Assembly (NCBI RefSeq): GCF_905404315.1
Contig: NC_066310.1
Span: forward strand, 2,728,001-2,792,000
Direction: 5' to 3'
Length of the DNA stretch: 64,000 nucleotides
Origin: Leptidea sinapis
Taxonomy: Eukaryota; Arthropoda; Insecta; Lepidoptera; Pieridae
Part shown: piece by piece, positions 36,701 through 40,837 of the stretch
Layout: each line of letters begins with the position of its first letter
Position numbering within the stretch: the first letter of the stretch is position 1
Translations under genes and position numbers: made by a program
Notes under the pieces: generated by a model
The model's database searches: none
What the model saw: only the letters and a program-made list of their open reading frames with translations
Told to the model about the DNA's origin: nothing

Positions 36701-38593
36701 CTTCGGTCAAAATGATACTTATGATGCAGATTATTTCACCACTTCTGAAAAATTGAGCTTTAATGTAAAGAAGTGTTTTTGTGATAGTTGTCTTTCTTTT
36801 TAAATTTTTACAGCATTAACAAATTAAAGAAGTGATTAATCATAAAAAACAACACAAAAGAGTAGATATAAAGAAAGGAATAGATTCAGTACAGCAATCA
36901 CATGTTTATCACGGGGAGTGTTCCGAAGAGCTGTTTAACCTGATTCCTGCCGTCGAATTCCACCTTCGCACGACACTCCACAAGTTAGGATATCATCCCC
37001 ACCATCTGGATGTGTGGCAGTCCTCCACAGTGCGGTTTTCTTCCACATACTACAAAGCTGTGGAATGAACTTCCTTGTGCTGTTTCCAGGACAATAAGCA
37101 TGGGTACCTTCAAAAAAAGCGTGTACACCTTCCTTAAAGGCCGGCAACACTCCTGTGATTCCTCTTGTGTTGCAAGAGATTGTGGGTGGCGGTGATCACA
37201 TAACAACAGGTGACCCGTACGCTTATTTGTCCTCCTATTCCATAAAAAAAAACTTTTACTTGATTCTTAGGTAAAACTACACTGCAAAAAATTATTTGCA
37301 CAACAACTAAATAAAACAGGATCAACAAACCTCCCTCCTTTGCTTCTCTACTAGCTCCAATTGAGCCACAAGTTTCTCAACAACATCGTCGTCTGGTGAT
37401 GTCACAAACTCAACGGCAGATGAGGCACCCGACCTGCTCTCTGCTATGGAGACTGATAGAGAACTGAGTGCTATGTCATCCTTTAGCTTTTTGTTCTCCC
37501 GACGAAGCTGCAAATTTAATTTATGTTTATGTTTTCTTACAAACAATATATGTTGGCCAATATAACTTAAAATAACTTACTTTGGCAACAAGCTCTCTTG
37601 TCTCATCAAACTTTTCTCGGTACACTTTGTGTGTCTGCAACATGTCCTCCTGGCATGAAGCAATCAACATAAACTGCTCTTTCATGGAGTCATTATTGTC
37701 CTTCAATGTCTCTTTCAGCACCACATTCTCATCCAAGAGTTCACCAAACCGCTTCTGTAGCTCTTCCATGCTTCTATCTTCTGTTACAAGAGTGCTTGCA
37801 ATCATCATGCTTGCTGGAGATGGCTGGAAATAGAAAAAAAGTTTATATTTTTTTGTACAATATTACTAGCAGAGGTTCAATATCCTACATGCAACATACA
37901 ATAGAAAGATAAGATCATACATTTTTTAAATTAACAATTTAAACAAAGAGATAAATAAGCAGGAAAAATATTTTTTTCTACACAGAAACATGTTTCAATA
38001 ACATTGCTGCAATCTACAAATATGAATATTTTAAAACACAATTTGCCTTAAATAAATATTGAGAGAGCAAATACCACGAATTCTCGATTGAAGTTCCAAA
38101 TGACACTTATGATTTATTTGTTATTTTTTTAAGTGTTTTCCGCCATTATGGGATAAAATATACACATTAAATTTGCACCAAAAATTTAATTTCTATGGAC
38201 TATTTGCGATTGTAACACACATTCAGAGATTGAGAGCTTTGGAGTCATATCCAAAGCTCTCAACCAACATATGCTACTGCTTAGCAAACCACTAATTTAC
38301 TAGTATAGCTGTACCAGACAGATGTTGTCCTGTTTGAAATAAGACAATAAAATTTTATTGTTAATCAAAACACCTCTAAATCCAAAATGGTTACACCATT
38401 TTGTACTTACGCTATCTTTGAAGCAGAATATTGATTGGAGAGATAAAGATGCTTCTTCAGGTATATTGTTTGTATCTTGTATATCCACAACACCATTTGC
38501 GATCGTGTCGAACTTAACATCCATGTTGGGTCTAGGGGATGACTCCAAGATTATGATGAAAGAATCATCTTCGTTATCAGCATTTGATGACAT
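9680..38593 (-). CDS. key: NEMO/IKKgamma (kenny)/optineurin-like ubiquitin-binding scaffold, 13 coding exons
   Basis: Twelve common exons (38593-38411, 37823-37581, 37507-37331, 36306-36058, 32846-32724, 31062-30961, 27844-27711, 25764-25615, 23173-23089, 21542-21394, 20827-20716, 18621-18439) plus either 17261-17079 (690 aa) or 9769-9680 (659 aa). Every intron is GT-AG and phases agree throughout. Domains: acidic N-terminus with SFIII (11-15); a NEMO/optineurin N-terminal coiled coil (about 75-210); further coils to about 480; UBAN motif DFEAER (534-539), the core of the linear/K63 ubiquitin-binding site; a Ser/Thr-rich linker (570-630); a C-terminal CCHC zinc finger. In insects this family member (kenny) is the regulatory subunit of the IKK complex in the Imd/Relish antibacterial pathway; in vertebrates its relatives serve NF-kB signalling (NEMO) or selective autophagy (OPTN). 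The 690-aa length exceeds human OPTN (577) and NEMO (419). I cannot tell orthology to NEMO from OPTN by eye. Confidence 0.9.
9800..10199. other. AT-rich intron sequence
   Basis: Intron between exons 12 and 13b. No coding segment or recognisable repeat seen. Confidence 0.35.
10200..11180 (-). mobile_element. Decayed mariner transposase copy
   Basis: On the minus strand, pieces of a mariner transposase can be read: 'ESRIYQYDPETKRQ' (about 11085-11120), 'QNEPTPTKVKR', 'LFLHHNNAPVHS', then after a frame change 'FLFPKIKNQLKGIQ' and 'CIEAGGEYFEK'. The catalytic HDNA block reads HNNA, losing the second Asp, and there are stops and frameshifts. It is inactive and older than the copy at 34 kb. Confidence 0.78.
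11181..11956. other. Intron sequence, nothing recognised
   Basis: Part of the 13b intron. Some further mariner-derived sequence may extend to about 11300; otherwise I recognise nothing. Confidence 0.3.
11957..12155 (-). repeat. CCAGTGGGAGG/A-tail repeat (copy 2, 5'-truncated)
   Basis: Contains the A-tail end (TTTTTTTTAATGAAAATAAG on the plus strand) and the middle, but lacks the CCAGTGGGAGG head, as expected for truncated reverse transcription. Confidence 0.75.
12156..13560. other. AT-rich intron sequence
   Basis: About 1.4 kb with no supported exon or familiar repeat. A short inverted repeat, TTTCCCTCCATAGAGAGGGAAA, at about 12983-13004 could form a small hairpin. Confidence 0.35.
13565..13930 (+). 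repeat. tRNA-like (B-box) dispersed repeat
   Basis: Has an upstream part with 'TACGAGCAATTCTTATAT' and 'CGATAAATCGATCTAGCTAGG', then 'GCTCAGGTGGGACATTGGG' (A-box-like) and 'CCGGTTCGAACCC' (B-box). A copy in opposite orientation occupies 24753-25045. Probably a Pol III-type short element. Confidence 0.7.
13987..14002. repeat. (CA)n microsatellite
   Basis: Eight CA dinucleotides in a row inside AT-rich intron sequence. Confidence 0.8.
14003..14349. other. AT-rich intron sequence
   Basis: Very AT-rich, with no recognisable feature. Confidence 0.3.
14350..14615 (-). mobile_element. Fold-back repeat, internally deleted copy
   Basis: Begins TTATCTACACCCATGC and ends TTACACAACAGTTGCAT. Inside, CAGTTAGCTTATTGCCAA and its inverted partner TTAGCAGTAAGCTAACTG flank a short centre. 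It is a shortened relative of the element that abuts it at 14616, and of those at 57.5 and 62.6 kb. Confidence 0.7.
14616..15410 (-). mobile_element. Fold-back repeat with two nested inverted repeats
   Basis: Long arms (CTACACCCATGCTTTAAAT...GATTCTGAAACAGTTAGC) face inverted partners at about 15140-15215. Next to them a second, smaller palindrome is built from TGCAACTGTTGTGTAATAAG and GTATTAAAACAC words. Near-identical to 62570-63272 in opposite orientation. The centre holds non-repetitive sequence without coding capacity. Part of the small palindrome is repeated again at 15346-15410. Confidence 0.7.
15427..15499 (-). repeat. CCAGTGGGAGG/A-tail repeat (head only, copy 3)
   Basis: Only the first 73 bp of the family are present (CCAGTGGGAGGCTCC to GGCGCCTATTTCTG on the minus strand). 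Confidence 0.75.
15500..16905. other. Intron with LINE 3'-end debris
   Basis: Mostly unassigned. 16255-16370 contains 'CGATTCTCAGACCTACCCG' and 'TTTCGGAGGAGTTTGGTAAC', words I associate with LINE 3' ends. 16430-16680 is GC-richer and looks like an R1-type 3' UTR fragment. A (TA)n run lies at 16229-16252. Confidence 0.35.
16906..16911 (-). promoter_or_regulatory. Poly(A) signal for terminal exon 13a
   Basis: AATAAA on the minus strand, about 170 nt past the stop codon of the proximal zinc-finger exon. Confidence 0.5.
17079..17261 (-). CDS. key: NEMO-like gene terminal exon 13a (proximal zinc finger)
   Basis: Acceptor AGAATAG|GCC, phase 0. Encodes a basic/acidic linker (TKVRVKKKLDSEEKG), a Pro run (QASPPPQRF), then the finger FICPVCDQPYKTL with His684 and Cys688 (C-x2-C-x12-H-x3-C, the exact NEMO spacing), ending LL-TAA at 17079-17081. 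The finger differs clearly from the one in exon 13b, so the two ends would give proteins with different ubiquitin or partner specificity. Confidence 0.85.
   Translation of the reverse strand, partial: AIKRVLIMTKVRVKKKLDSEEKGDVDPQASPPPQRFICPVCDQPYKTLILLQQHVDHCLL
17262..17704. other. Intron sequence, nothing recognised
   Basis: AT-rich, no exon seen. It lies just upstream of a plus-strand open segment at 17705 and could hold its promoter if that is a gene. Confidence 0.3.
17705..17830 (+). CDS. Possible first coding exon of an unknown plus-strand gene
   Basis: A 42-codon open segment starts with ATG (context CATAATGGC) and runs into a perfect donor, AAA|GTAAGT. It has an acidic, Trp-containing sequence (EEDWNNCLFIKMLWNQSR) with non-random codon use. 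I do not recognise the protein. No convincing second exon in phase 0 was found. It sits on the opposite strand inside the intron between exons 12 and 13a. Alternatives are a relic of a displaced gene or chance. Confidence 0.3.
17952..18212 (+). mobile_element. RTE-like retrotransposon 3' fragment
   Basis: Across frames it reads KLKWQWAERIARRTGGRWGS, then a basic block and WRSWG-like words before 'GTCCAGCAGTGGACTTCTTT', the usual 3' end of this lepidopteran element. A sister fragment in opposite orientation is at 44945-45172. Confidence 0.7.
18439..18621 (-). CDS. key: NEMO-like gene exon 12 (Ser/Thr-rich linker)
   Basis: Residues 570-630, phase 0 at both ends. Starts LDEIRKMNP, ending the UBAN coiled coil, then a Thr/Ser/Val/Ala-rich stretch (TRVSTTSSTVTSNSGRTTT) that should be disordered and separates the ubiquitin-binding coil from the zinc finger. 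Donor AAG|GTAAGA. It is the branch point for the two terminal exons. Confidence 0.88.
18780..18850 (-). repeat. tRNA-like repeat remnant
   Basis: On the minus strand 'ATGGTCAAAGCGCTGGGGC' and 'GAGTTCGAATCCGTATCG' form A- and B-box-like words, followed by CGTTCATAAATTTT as in the tRNA-like copies at 45 kb. The T-stem does not pair well, so this is not a functional tRNA. Confidence 0.5.
18851..20430. other. AT-rich intron with (GT)n
   Basis: Intron between exons 11 and 12. A (GT)n tract lies at 19109-19126. No exon or familiar repeat was found in the other 1.5 kb. Confidence 0.35.
20431..20700 (+). repeat. CCAGTGGGAGG/A-tail repeat (copy 4)
   Basis: Runs from CCAGTGGAAGGCTC to CATAAAAAAA, almost full length with a small deletion near the 3' end. 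Sits 16 bp from exon 11 on the donor side. Confidence 0.82.
20716..20827 (-). CDS. key: NEMO-like gene exon 11 (UBAN motif)
   Basis: Residues 533-569. Reads IDFEAEREGRAQMASERE, the UBAN signature of NEMO/OPTN/ABIN, whose Asp and Phe contact the linkage between linear ubiquitin units. Acceptor CTGAACAG|G, donor CAA|GTAAGT. This exon is the strongest evidence for the family. Confidence 0.93.
21085..21281 (+). repeat. CCAGTGGGAGG/A-tail repeat (copy 5, 5'-truncated)
   Basis: Begins in the GAAATTACTGG segment and ends GTCATAAAAAAAG. The head is missing. Confidence 0.75.
21394..21542 (-). CDS. key: NEMO-like gene exon 10 (coiled coil before UBAN)
   Basis: Residues 483-531. VDPASGSVEQLTKALMARGE then a heptad-rich coil ending LLKAQLESF, directly comparable with the NEMO segment that precedes the UBAN motif. 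Starts phase 0, ends phase 2 (TTTAG|GTCTGT). Confidence 0.92.
21577..21756 (-). repeat. CCAGTGGGAGG/A-tail repeat (copy 6, internal deletion)
   Basis: Both ends are present but the middle, including the TTACTGGGC block, is lost. Confidence 0.75.
21936..22262. mobile_element. MITE-like element, related to 49659-50578
   Basis: Ends in GGCCGTTCCAAATATTCAG and an inverted GTATAGACAGCCGTAGG. Inside are 'AACTTATCGACGGTA' and 'GATAAGAATGACTTATCGGG', the same blocks as the copy near 50.4 kb. No coding capacity. Confidence 0.65.
22604..23060 (-). repeat. LINE 3'-end repeat (GCCCGCTGAG family, copy A)
   Basis: Plus-strand words TTTTTATTCAAAATAGGATG, GACATCACTTATTGAAAGTC and GAAGAACGGGCGCA recur at 44140-44660 and, more diverged, 41980-42360. 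Read on the minus strand it ends in an A-rich AATAAAAATATTTGAATTTG tail. Probably a non-LTR 3' UTR. Confidence 0.65.
23089..23173 (-). CDS. key: NEMO-like gene exon 9 (coiled coil)
   Basis: Residues 455-482: AQVKGVLSIFENIFSDYKEL then LKMKTEVK. Acceptor ATTTTCAG|C, donor AAG|GTAATT. Begins in phase 2 and ends in phase 0. Confidence 0.88.
23259..23541 (-). repeat. CCAGTGGGAGG/A-tail repeat (copy 7)
   Basis: Near full-length: a T12 run with ATGAAAATTAGGG at the left and CCTCCCACTGG at the right. About 35 bp around the GCCCATTACAATG block is missing. Confidence 0.82.
23542..24188. other. Intron sequence, nothing recognised
   Basis: Part of the intron between exons 8 and 9. No feature recognised. 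Confidence 0.35.
24197..24752. mobile_element. hAT-type MITE with perfect 8-bp target-site duplication
   Basis: Terminal repeats TAGAGACCG/CGGTCTCTA extended by ATTATATGC words, flanked by CTAATAAG at 24189-24196 and 24753-24760. An 8-bp duplication is the hallmark of hAT elements. The 556-bp interior is AT-rich with many ATGCA words and no transposase. It landed inside the tRNA-like repeat that follows. Confidence 0.88.
24753..25045 (-). repeat. tRNA-like (B-box) dispersed repeat, opposite copy
   Basis: Reverse-strand match to 13565-13860: 'CCCAATGTCCCATCTGAG', 'GCATTCGAACCGGGGTC', 'ATAGATCGATTTCTCGC', ending 'AACAAGAATTGCTCGTT'. Disrupted at its left end by the hAT MITE. Confidence 0.75.
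25046..25614. other. Intron sequence, nothing recognised
   Basis: No exon or familiar repeat. Confidence 0.35.
25615..25764 (-). CDS. key: NEMO-like gene exon 8
   Basis: Residues 405-453: TTDSLVQTLEIFTSLQEYK then an amphipathic stretch through KKLIEQHHTSTVNN. Acceptor TTTCAG|T, donor AATGT|GTAAGT. Phase 2 in, phase 2 out. Confidence 0.88.
25817..25880 (+). repeat. Partial copy of the 26.8/53.7-kb repeat
   Basis: Contains GTCAGAAGAGGTAAGAATCA and AGAAAGAGAGGCAACTTCTT, matching the repeat at 53658-53812 and its reverse at 26829-26990. It is next to exon 8. Confidence 0.6.
25884..26110 (+). repeat. CCAGTGGGAGG/A-tail repeat (copy 8)
   Basis: From the GATTATGGGTACCACAACGG block to TTTTCATAAAAAAAAA. 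The head and part of the 3' region are deleted. Confidence 0.78.
26200..26828 (+). mobile_element. Non-LTR retrotransposon 3' fragment (CR1/Daphne-like C-terminus)
   Basis: A 121-codon frame at 26222-26587 includes SCRPLFKKHHLLTLTGLYIL and an RVFNHLPKNIRE motif, the C-terminal domain of CR1-clade-like reverse transcriptases. It is followed by a 3' UTR ending near AATAAATCATTTCATTTCA. 5'-truncated. Confidence 0.65.
26829..26990 (-). repeat. Dispersed repeat, inverted copy of 53658-53812
   Basis: Shares AAATAGGGACTCTTACGG, TTCAGATCGCACAGCG and CTTCTGACGACATTAGGGTT with the copy at 53.7 kb in reverse orientation. Confidence 0.7.
26991..27710. other. Intron sequence, nothing recognised
   Basis: AT-rich with one GC-richer patch (27300-27440) whose open frame has no family signature. 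Confidence 0.35.
27711..27844 (-). CDS. key: NEMO-like gene exon 7
   Basis: Residues 360-403: VFQPLRFSVNNDDKTPDSSK, a likely break in the coiled coil, then LYDQTLKHLADYMNTTTN. Acceptor TTCCAG|G, donor ATGG|GTATGT. Phase 0 in, phase 2 out. Confidence 0.88.
27845..28697. other. AT-rich intron sequence
   Basis: Contains a GT-rich stretch at about 28140-28190. No exon recognised. Confidence 0.35.
28698..29005 (+). repeat. CCAGTGGGAGG/A-tail repeat (copy 9, full length)
   Basis: The best-preserved copy: CCAGTGGGAGGCACC at the left, CCCTTATTTTCATAAAAAAG at the right. A good reference for the family. Confidence 0.85.
29006..30539. other. Intron sequence with LINE-like debris
   Basis: 29360-29640 is purine-rich (AGAAGAAGAGGAGACTAGG) and may be retroelement-derived. 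29720-29790 resembles the GCCCGCTGAG-family 3' end (GGCCGTTGAGTTTCTTG). No exon found. Confidence 0.3.
30540..30848 (+). repeat. CCAGTGGGAGG/A-tail repeat (copy 10)
   Basis: Almost full length from GTGAGAGGCTCCTTTGCAC to CATAAAAAAAA. Confidence 0.83.
30961..31062 (-). CDS. key: NEMO-like gene exon 6
   Basis: Residues 326-359: LEFTRYKAGVGDMIKAYNEQ then INELKIRLKSVQTT, a coiled-coil segment. Acceptor TTATTTCAG|TTG, donor ACT|GTAAGT, phase 0 at both ends. Confidence 0.9.
31090..31430. repeat. GC-rich retroelement 3'-end fragment
   Basis: Markedly GC-richer than its neighbours, with 'GGATACTCCATAGGGAGTGC' and 'AGAGGGCACCTGCCCAAAGC' blocks and an A-run at 31407-31418. Looks like an R1-type LINE 3' UTR, but I cannot name it. 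Confidence 0.4.
31752..32007 (+). repeat. CCAGTGGGAGG/A-tail repeat (copy 11)
   Basis: Head present, a deletion removes the TAGATTATGGGTACC block, the rest runs to TTGTCCCTTTTTTT. Confidence 0.78.
32008..32723. other. AT-rich intron sequence
   Basis: A CTTTGAACATTCAATAAAAA tail near 32240-32270 suggests an old LINE end. Nothing else recognised. Confidence 0.35.
32724..32846 (-). CDS. key: NEMO-like gene exon 5 (coiled coil)
   Basis: Residues 285-325: ILSDEITKRDLTIKQLQDK then VTRRQDELKAAQIKILDLEN and IK. Acceptor TTTTCAAG|ATA, donor AAG|GTAATC, phase 0 at both ends. It has a degenerate tandem copy about 0.6 kb upstream in the gene (33329-33444). Confidence 0.88.
33329..33444 (-). pseudogene. 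Decayed tandem duplicate of NEMO-like exon 5
   Basis: Minus-strand translation IPTDEITKRDALIKQYEDK then LQNKLKAAQQKILDLE aligns residue by residue with exon 5 (about 60% identical) and keeps the acceptor TTTTGAAG|ATA. At the 3' end the six bases that encode IK and the GTAATC donor are lost. The nearest GT would leave 116 nt, shifting the frame. It therefore looks unusable as a normal exon, though still open. Confidence 0.85.
33445..33983. other. Intron sequence with GCCCGCTGAG-family scrap
   Basis: 33785-33830 carries AGCCCGCTGAGTTTCTTG and TCTTCTCAGGTTTGAGGC, a fragment of the LINE 3'-end repeat also seen at 22.6 and 44.1 kb. Confidence 0.4.
33984..35260 (-). mobile_element. Mariner element, nearly complete
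   Basis: The left end carries CGAGGGGCACACTGAAATG followed by GATCGGGAATA (34005-34015). The inverse TATTCCCGATC is at 35250-35260, but the outer part of the right terminal repeat has diverged. It encloses a single-frame transposase with one stop. Lies in the intron between exons 4 and 5 of the NEMO-like gene, same strand. Confidence 0.82.
34055..35113 (-). pseudogene. Mariner transposase with one nonsense codon
   Basis: ATG at 35113, 353 codons to the stop at 34055. The HTH DNA-binding half (TTIIRWYAEFRHGCVSLST) precedes the catalytic half with DESWIYSY (first Asp), LHYENAISY and SPDLSPNDFF (third Asp). Spacing between second and third positions is 34 residues, the mariner D,D34D rule, but the second Asp is Glu. 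A TAA at 34550-34552 replaces the Asn of the usual 'EPNPTKVV' and is the only break. Inactive as it stands. Confidence 0.85.
35261..36057. other. Intron sequence, nothing recognised
   Basis: A short TATC-rich patch at 35262-35284. No exon or known repeat. Confidence 0.35.
36058..36306 (-). CDS. key: NEMO-like gene exon 4 (long coiled coil)
   Basis: Residues 202-284: VILENEKLTWQKESLEKIAD, then a Lys/Glu-rich heptad coil (KIEIEISERFKDEIVKKN) to DSENVK. Acceptor TTATCAG|GTA, donor AAG|GTATCT, phase 0 at both ends. Confidence 0.9.
36307..36831. other. Intron with a repeat shared with 46.9 kb
   Basis: 36565-36655 contains CCGAAGCGGTAGTAGTATC and GAATTCTAAAGGAATCAATT, the reverse of 46845-46935. 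It is probably a retroelement fragment. Confidence 0.5.
36832..37252 (+). mobile_element. Jockey-like retrotransposon 3' fragment
   Basis: Reads HGECSEELFNLIPAVEFHLR and LHKLGYHPHHLDVWQSS, the C-terminal end of a lepidopteran jockey-clade reverse transcriptase, then a 3' UTR with GGTGACCCGTACGC and a CATAAAAAAAA tail. Frameshifts are present. Confidence 0.75.
37331..37507 (-). CDS. key: NEMO-like gene exon 3
   Basis: Residues 143-201: LRRENKKLKDDIALSSLSV, a Ser-rich acidic break (SRSGASSAVEFVTSPDDD), then a coil ending LELVEKQRRE. Acceptor TTTGCAG|CTT; the donor GAG|GTTTGT is weaker than the others but is the only one that keeps phase. Confidence 0.87.
37581..37823 (-). CDS. key: NEMO-like gene exon 2 (NEMO/OPTN N-terminal coil)
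   Basis: Residues 62-142. After PSPASMMIASTLVTEDRS comes LQKRFGELLDENVVLKETL and KDNNDSMKEQF, which parallels the first coiled coil of optineurin and the kinase-binding N-terminal coil of NEMO. Acceptor TATTTCCAG|CCA, donor AAA|GTAAGT. Confidence 0.92.
37824..38410. other. key: Intron 1 of the NEMO-like gene
   Basis: AT-rich, 587 bp, no other feature. Confidence 0.5.
38411..38593 (-). CDS. key: NEMO-like gene exon 1 (start codon, acidic N-terminus)
   Basis: Residues 1-61, ATG in good context (AGAATGT). MSSNADNEDDSFIIILESSP contains an acidic run before Ser-Phe-Ile-Ile-Ile, which fits the [W/F/Y]xx[I/L/V] LC3-interacting pattern preceded by acidic residues and a phosphorylatable Ser, as in optineurin. 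Donor AGC|GTAAGT. Confidence 0.9.
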
Positions 38594-40718
38594 TCTAAAA
38601 GCGATGTTAAGTATACTTGTTTGTTATTGAAAGTTGAAGAAATCTTTGTATTTTGGTTGAATGCGACAAATCTAAGGATTGTTATTTTTATTCATGGCCG
38701 CTGTTCAGATAAAATTAAAGAGCCCTTAGTTTAATATTATGACTTTTACCTTAAGCGATCAGCCTAAACTCAAATTACATTACTGTTATATTAAAAAGAT
38801 CAAAGTATATATATATTTTTTTTATGCAATACTGAATTCATTCACTCTTCACAAGTGGTAATTTATCAGTTTTGACTTTTGAGCACAGCTGCACACAGCA
38901 CAGAACACACAACACTTTTACTCTAAAGTTAACGTACTGTACAGTGTACAGTGTTGAGTGTACTCACTTACTCAGTGTCAGTGCTATCAAAATATATAAA
39001 ATACAAACCACGTTATTCAAACTCCTTCCAATTTACATGATAAAACTATTTACACATAAAGTTTGTACTCTGTACAATGTTTCTTATTTCTTTTTATGTT
39101 TGTTACCTCAGAACTTTCGTCTGCGTGAAGCAATTTTAATGATCCTTTTTTTATTTGAAAGAATATACTTCAAGGGTGGTTTGACGAGTAGAATTATGGG
39201 ATCAATCACAAAGTAACAGAAATCCTCAATTCTTAGGGGCTAATTAACTATATTCGGCTGATTTTTGCTATCCGGATATTTGAGTCATCTACCGTAACGT
39301 CTTTAAGCTCATGTAGTAGGGTATATGCATGAATTTTAAAAATACTTAAATATAATTTTTTACATCCTAAAAATTATCAAACACATCAAATTATAGATAA
39401 AAACATTATTATTCAATTAAAAAATAAATATTCTTTCCCAGCAAGATATTTCGGCTATTCAAACGCGCCATTTTGCGCGGGGTTTCTGTGACGTCAGAGT
39501 CTATCCCAAGAATCTATATTGTACTACTAAATGTATGGCTGGTGTTTTCCTTCGGTTATACTGCGAAAACTACTGAACCGATCAGAATAATTCTTGTGCC
39601 ATTATATGCAGCGTGTTTCGGAGAAGATTATTAAGTTAGTATATAATGTTGGTGACTTATTTTTACCTAGAAATGCCTATAAATTAGCAATACAACTAAT
39701 TCATTCCATGACATTTCAATCATACAATGAGCGGGCGCGGGGTATTGTCGGGTCAGCACTTGTCTTGTGTAAAAAAATCTTATGTAAAAATGATGAGAGT
39801 GAAAGTAAAGTTGGTTCCTAAAATTTTCTGACGTTAGCGACATTCGTTTTTTTTATGGAAAAGGAGGACCTAGTCTTATGTGATCAGCGCCGCCCACGTT
39901 CTCTTGCAACACCAGAATCATAGGAGCGTTGCCGGCCTTTATGGAAGATGTACGCGCTTTTTTGAAGGTATTGTAATATCGCATCGTCATTCCACAGCTT
40001 TGTAGTACGTGGAAAAAAGTTCCTTGAAAACCGCACTGTGGAGGACCGCCACACATTCTATGATTTGATGATATTCTAATTTGTGGCGTGTCATGCGAAG
40101 GTGGAATTCTCTCACAAGAATCAGGTGAAAATGCTCTTCGGAACACTCTCCAGTCCCCGTGATAAATGAGAAGTCACACAATGAAACGACGTCTCTACGC
40201 AACGCCATGTGATCCAACAGTTCACAGAGGGTCCCCGACAATTCTTACTCGTCTGCGTTGCAAGCAGTTAAATGGATCGAACTGATACTGGGGTGAGCCA
40301 GACCTGAGATGACAGCAATACTCAGTAGTGTTAATATTCTAAGATGATAACTGTACAACGTAATATATTTACAGATTTATTCAAGAACTAGAATCTACAT
40401 AATGGCTGAAGAATCAACCATGATTATACCAAAATAAACATTATATCAATAATGTTTAAAATGTGCAGTATCAGAAAAGGAAAAGAATATATTTTTTTGC
40501 TTCCTCTTTTATGCCAAATGCCAACGTGTACCTAACAGATAATTGGTGACAAACGTTCGTAAAAAGACATCTGACATTATGTTTCAAATGTCAAAATAAT
40601 TTTAAAAAATCAGTTTGAACGTAGTGTTTAAATTCTCTTTGCATCAGTTCGGCAAGAGGTGTTCGACGAGGTGTTGGTTTGTTGTGTTTGTGGAAATTAA
40701 ACAAAATTTTAAAGGAAA
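38594..40718. promoter_or_regulatory. Divergent promoter region between NEMO-like and CPTP genes
   Basis: The two genes point away from each other across 2125 bp. An arthropod initiator-like GCATCAGTTCGG sits at about 40642-40653, roughly 70 nt before the CPTP ATG. The middle is filled by LINE debris (about 39080-39200) and a jockey-like copy (39848-40262), so a compact shared promoter is unlikely unless the insertions are recent. Confidence 0.45.
39848..40262 (-). mobile_element. Jockey-like retrotransposon 3' fragment
   Basis: Minus strand: GECSEEHFHLILVREFHLR, THKLEYHQ-like block and CAVLHSAVFKELFSTYYKAV, with a CATAAAAAAA tail at the plus-strand left end. Same family as 36832 and 48372, but frame-shifted. 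Confidence 0.72.
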
Positions 40719-40837
40719 ATGTCAAATGAGAACACCTTAGATCTATTGTATGTACACGAAAGCTTTAAAAAAAGCTTAAAGGATGATGATGACGTTGAAA
40801 TTGAATCATATATAGATGGTTACAATGAACTAGTAAA
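40719..40837 (+). CDS. Cptp: CPTP exon 1
   Basis: ATG in AAAATGT context. Encodes residues 1-39, MSNENTLDLLYVHESFKKSL to YNELV plus two bases of Lys40. Donor TAAA|GTAAGT. Confidence 0.9.
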
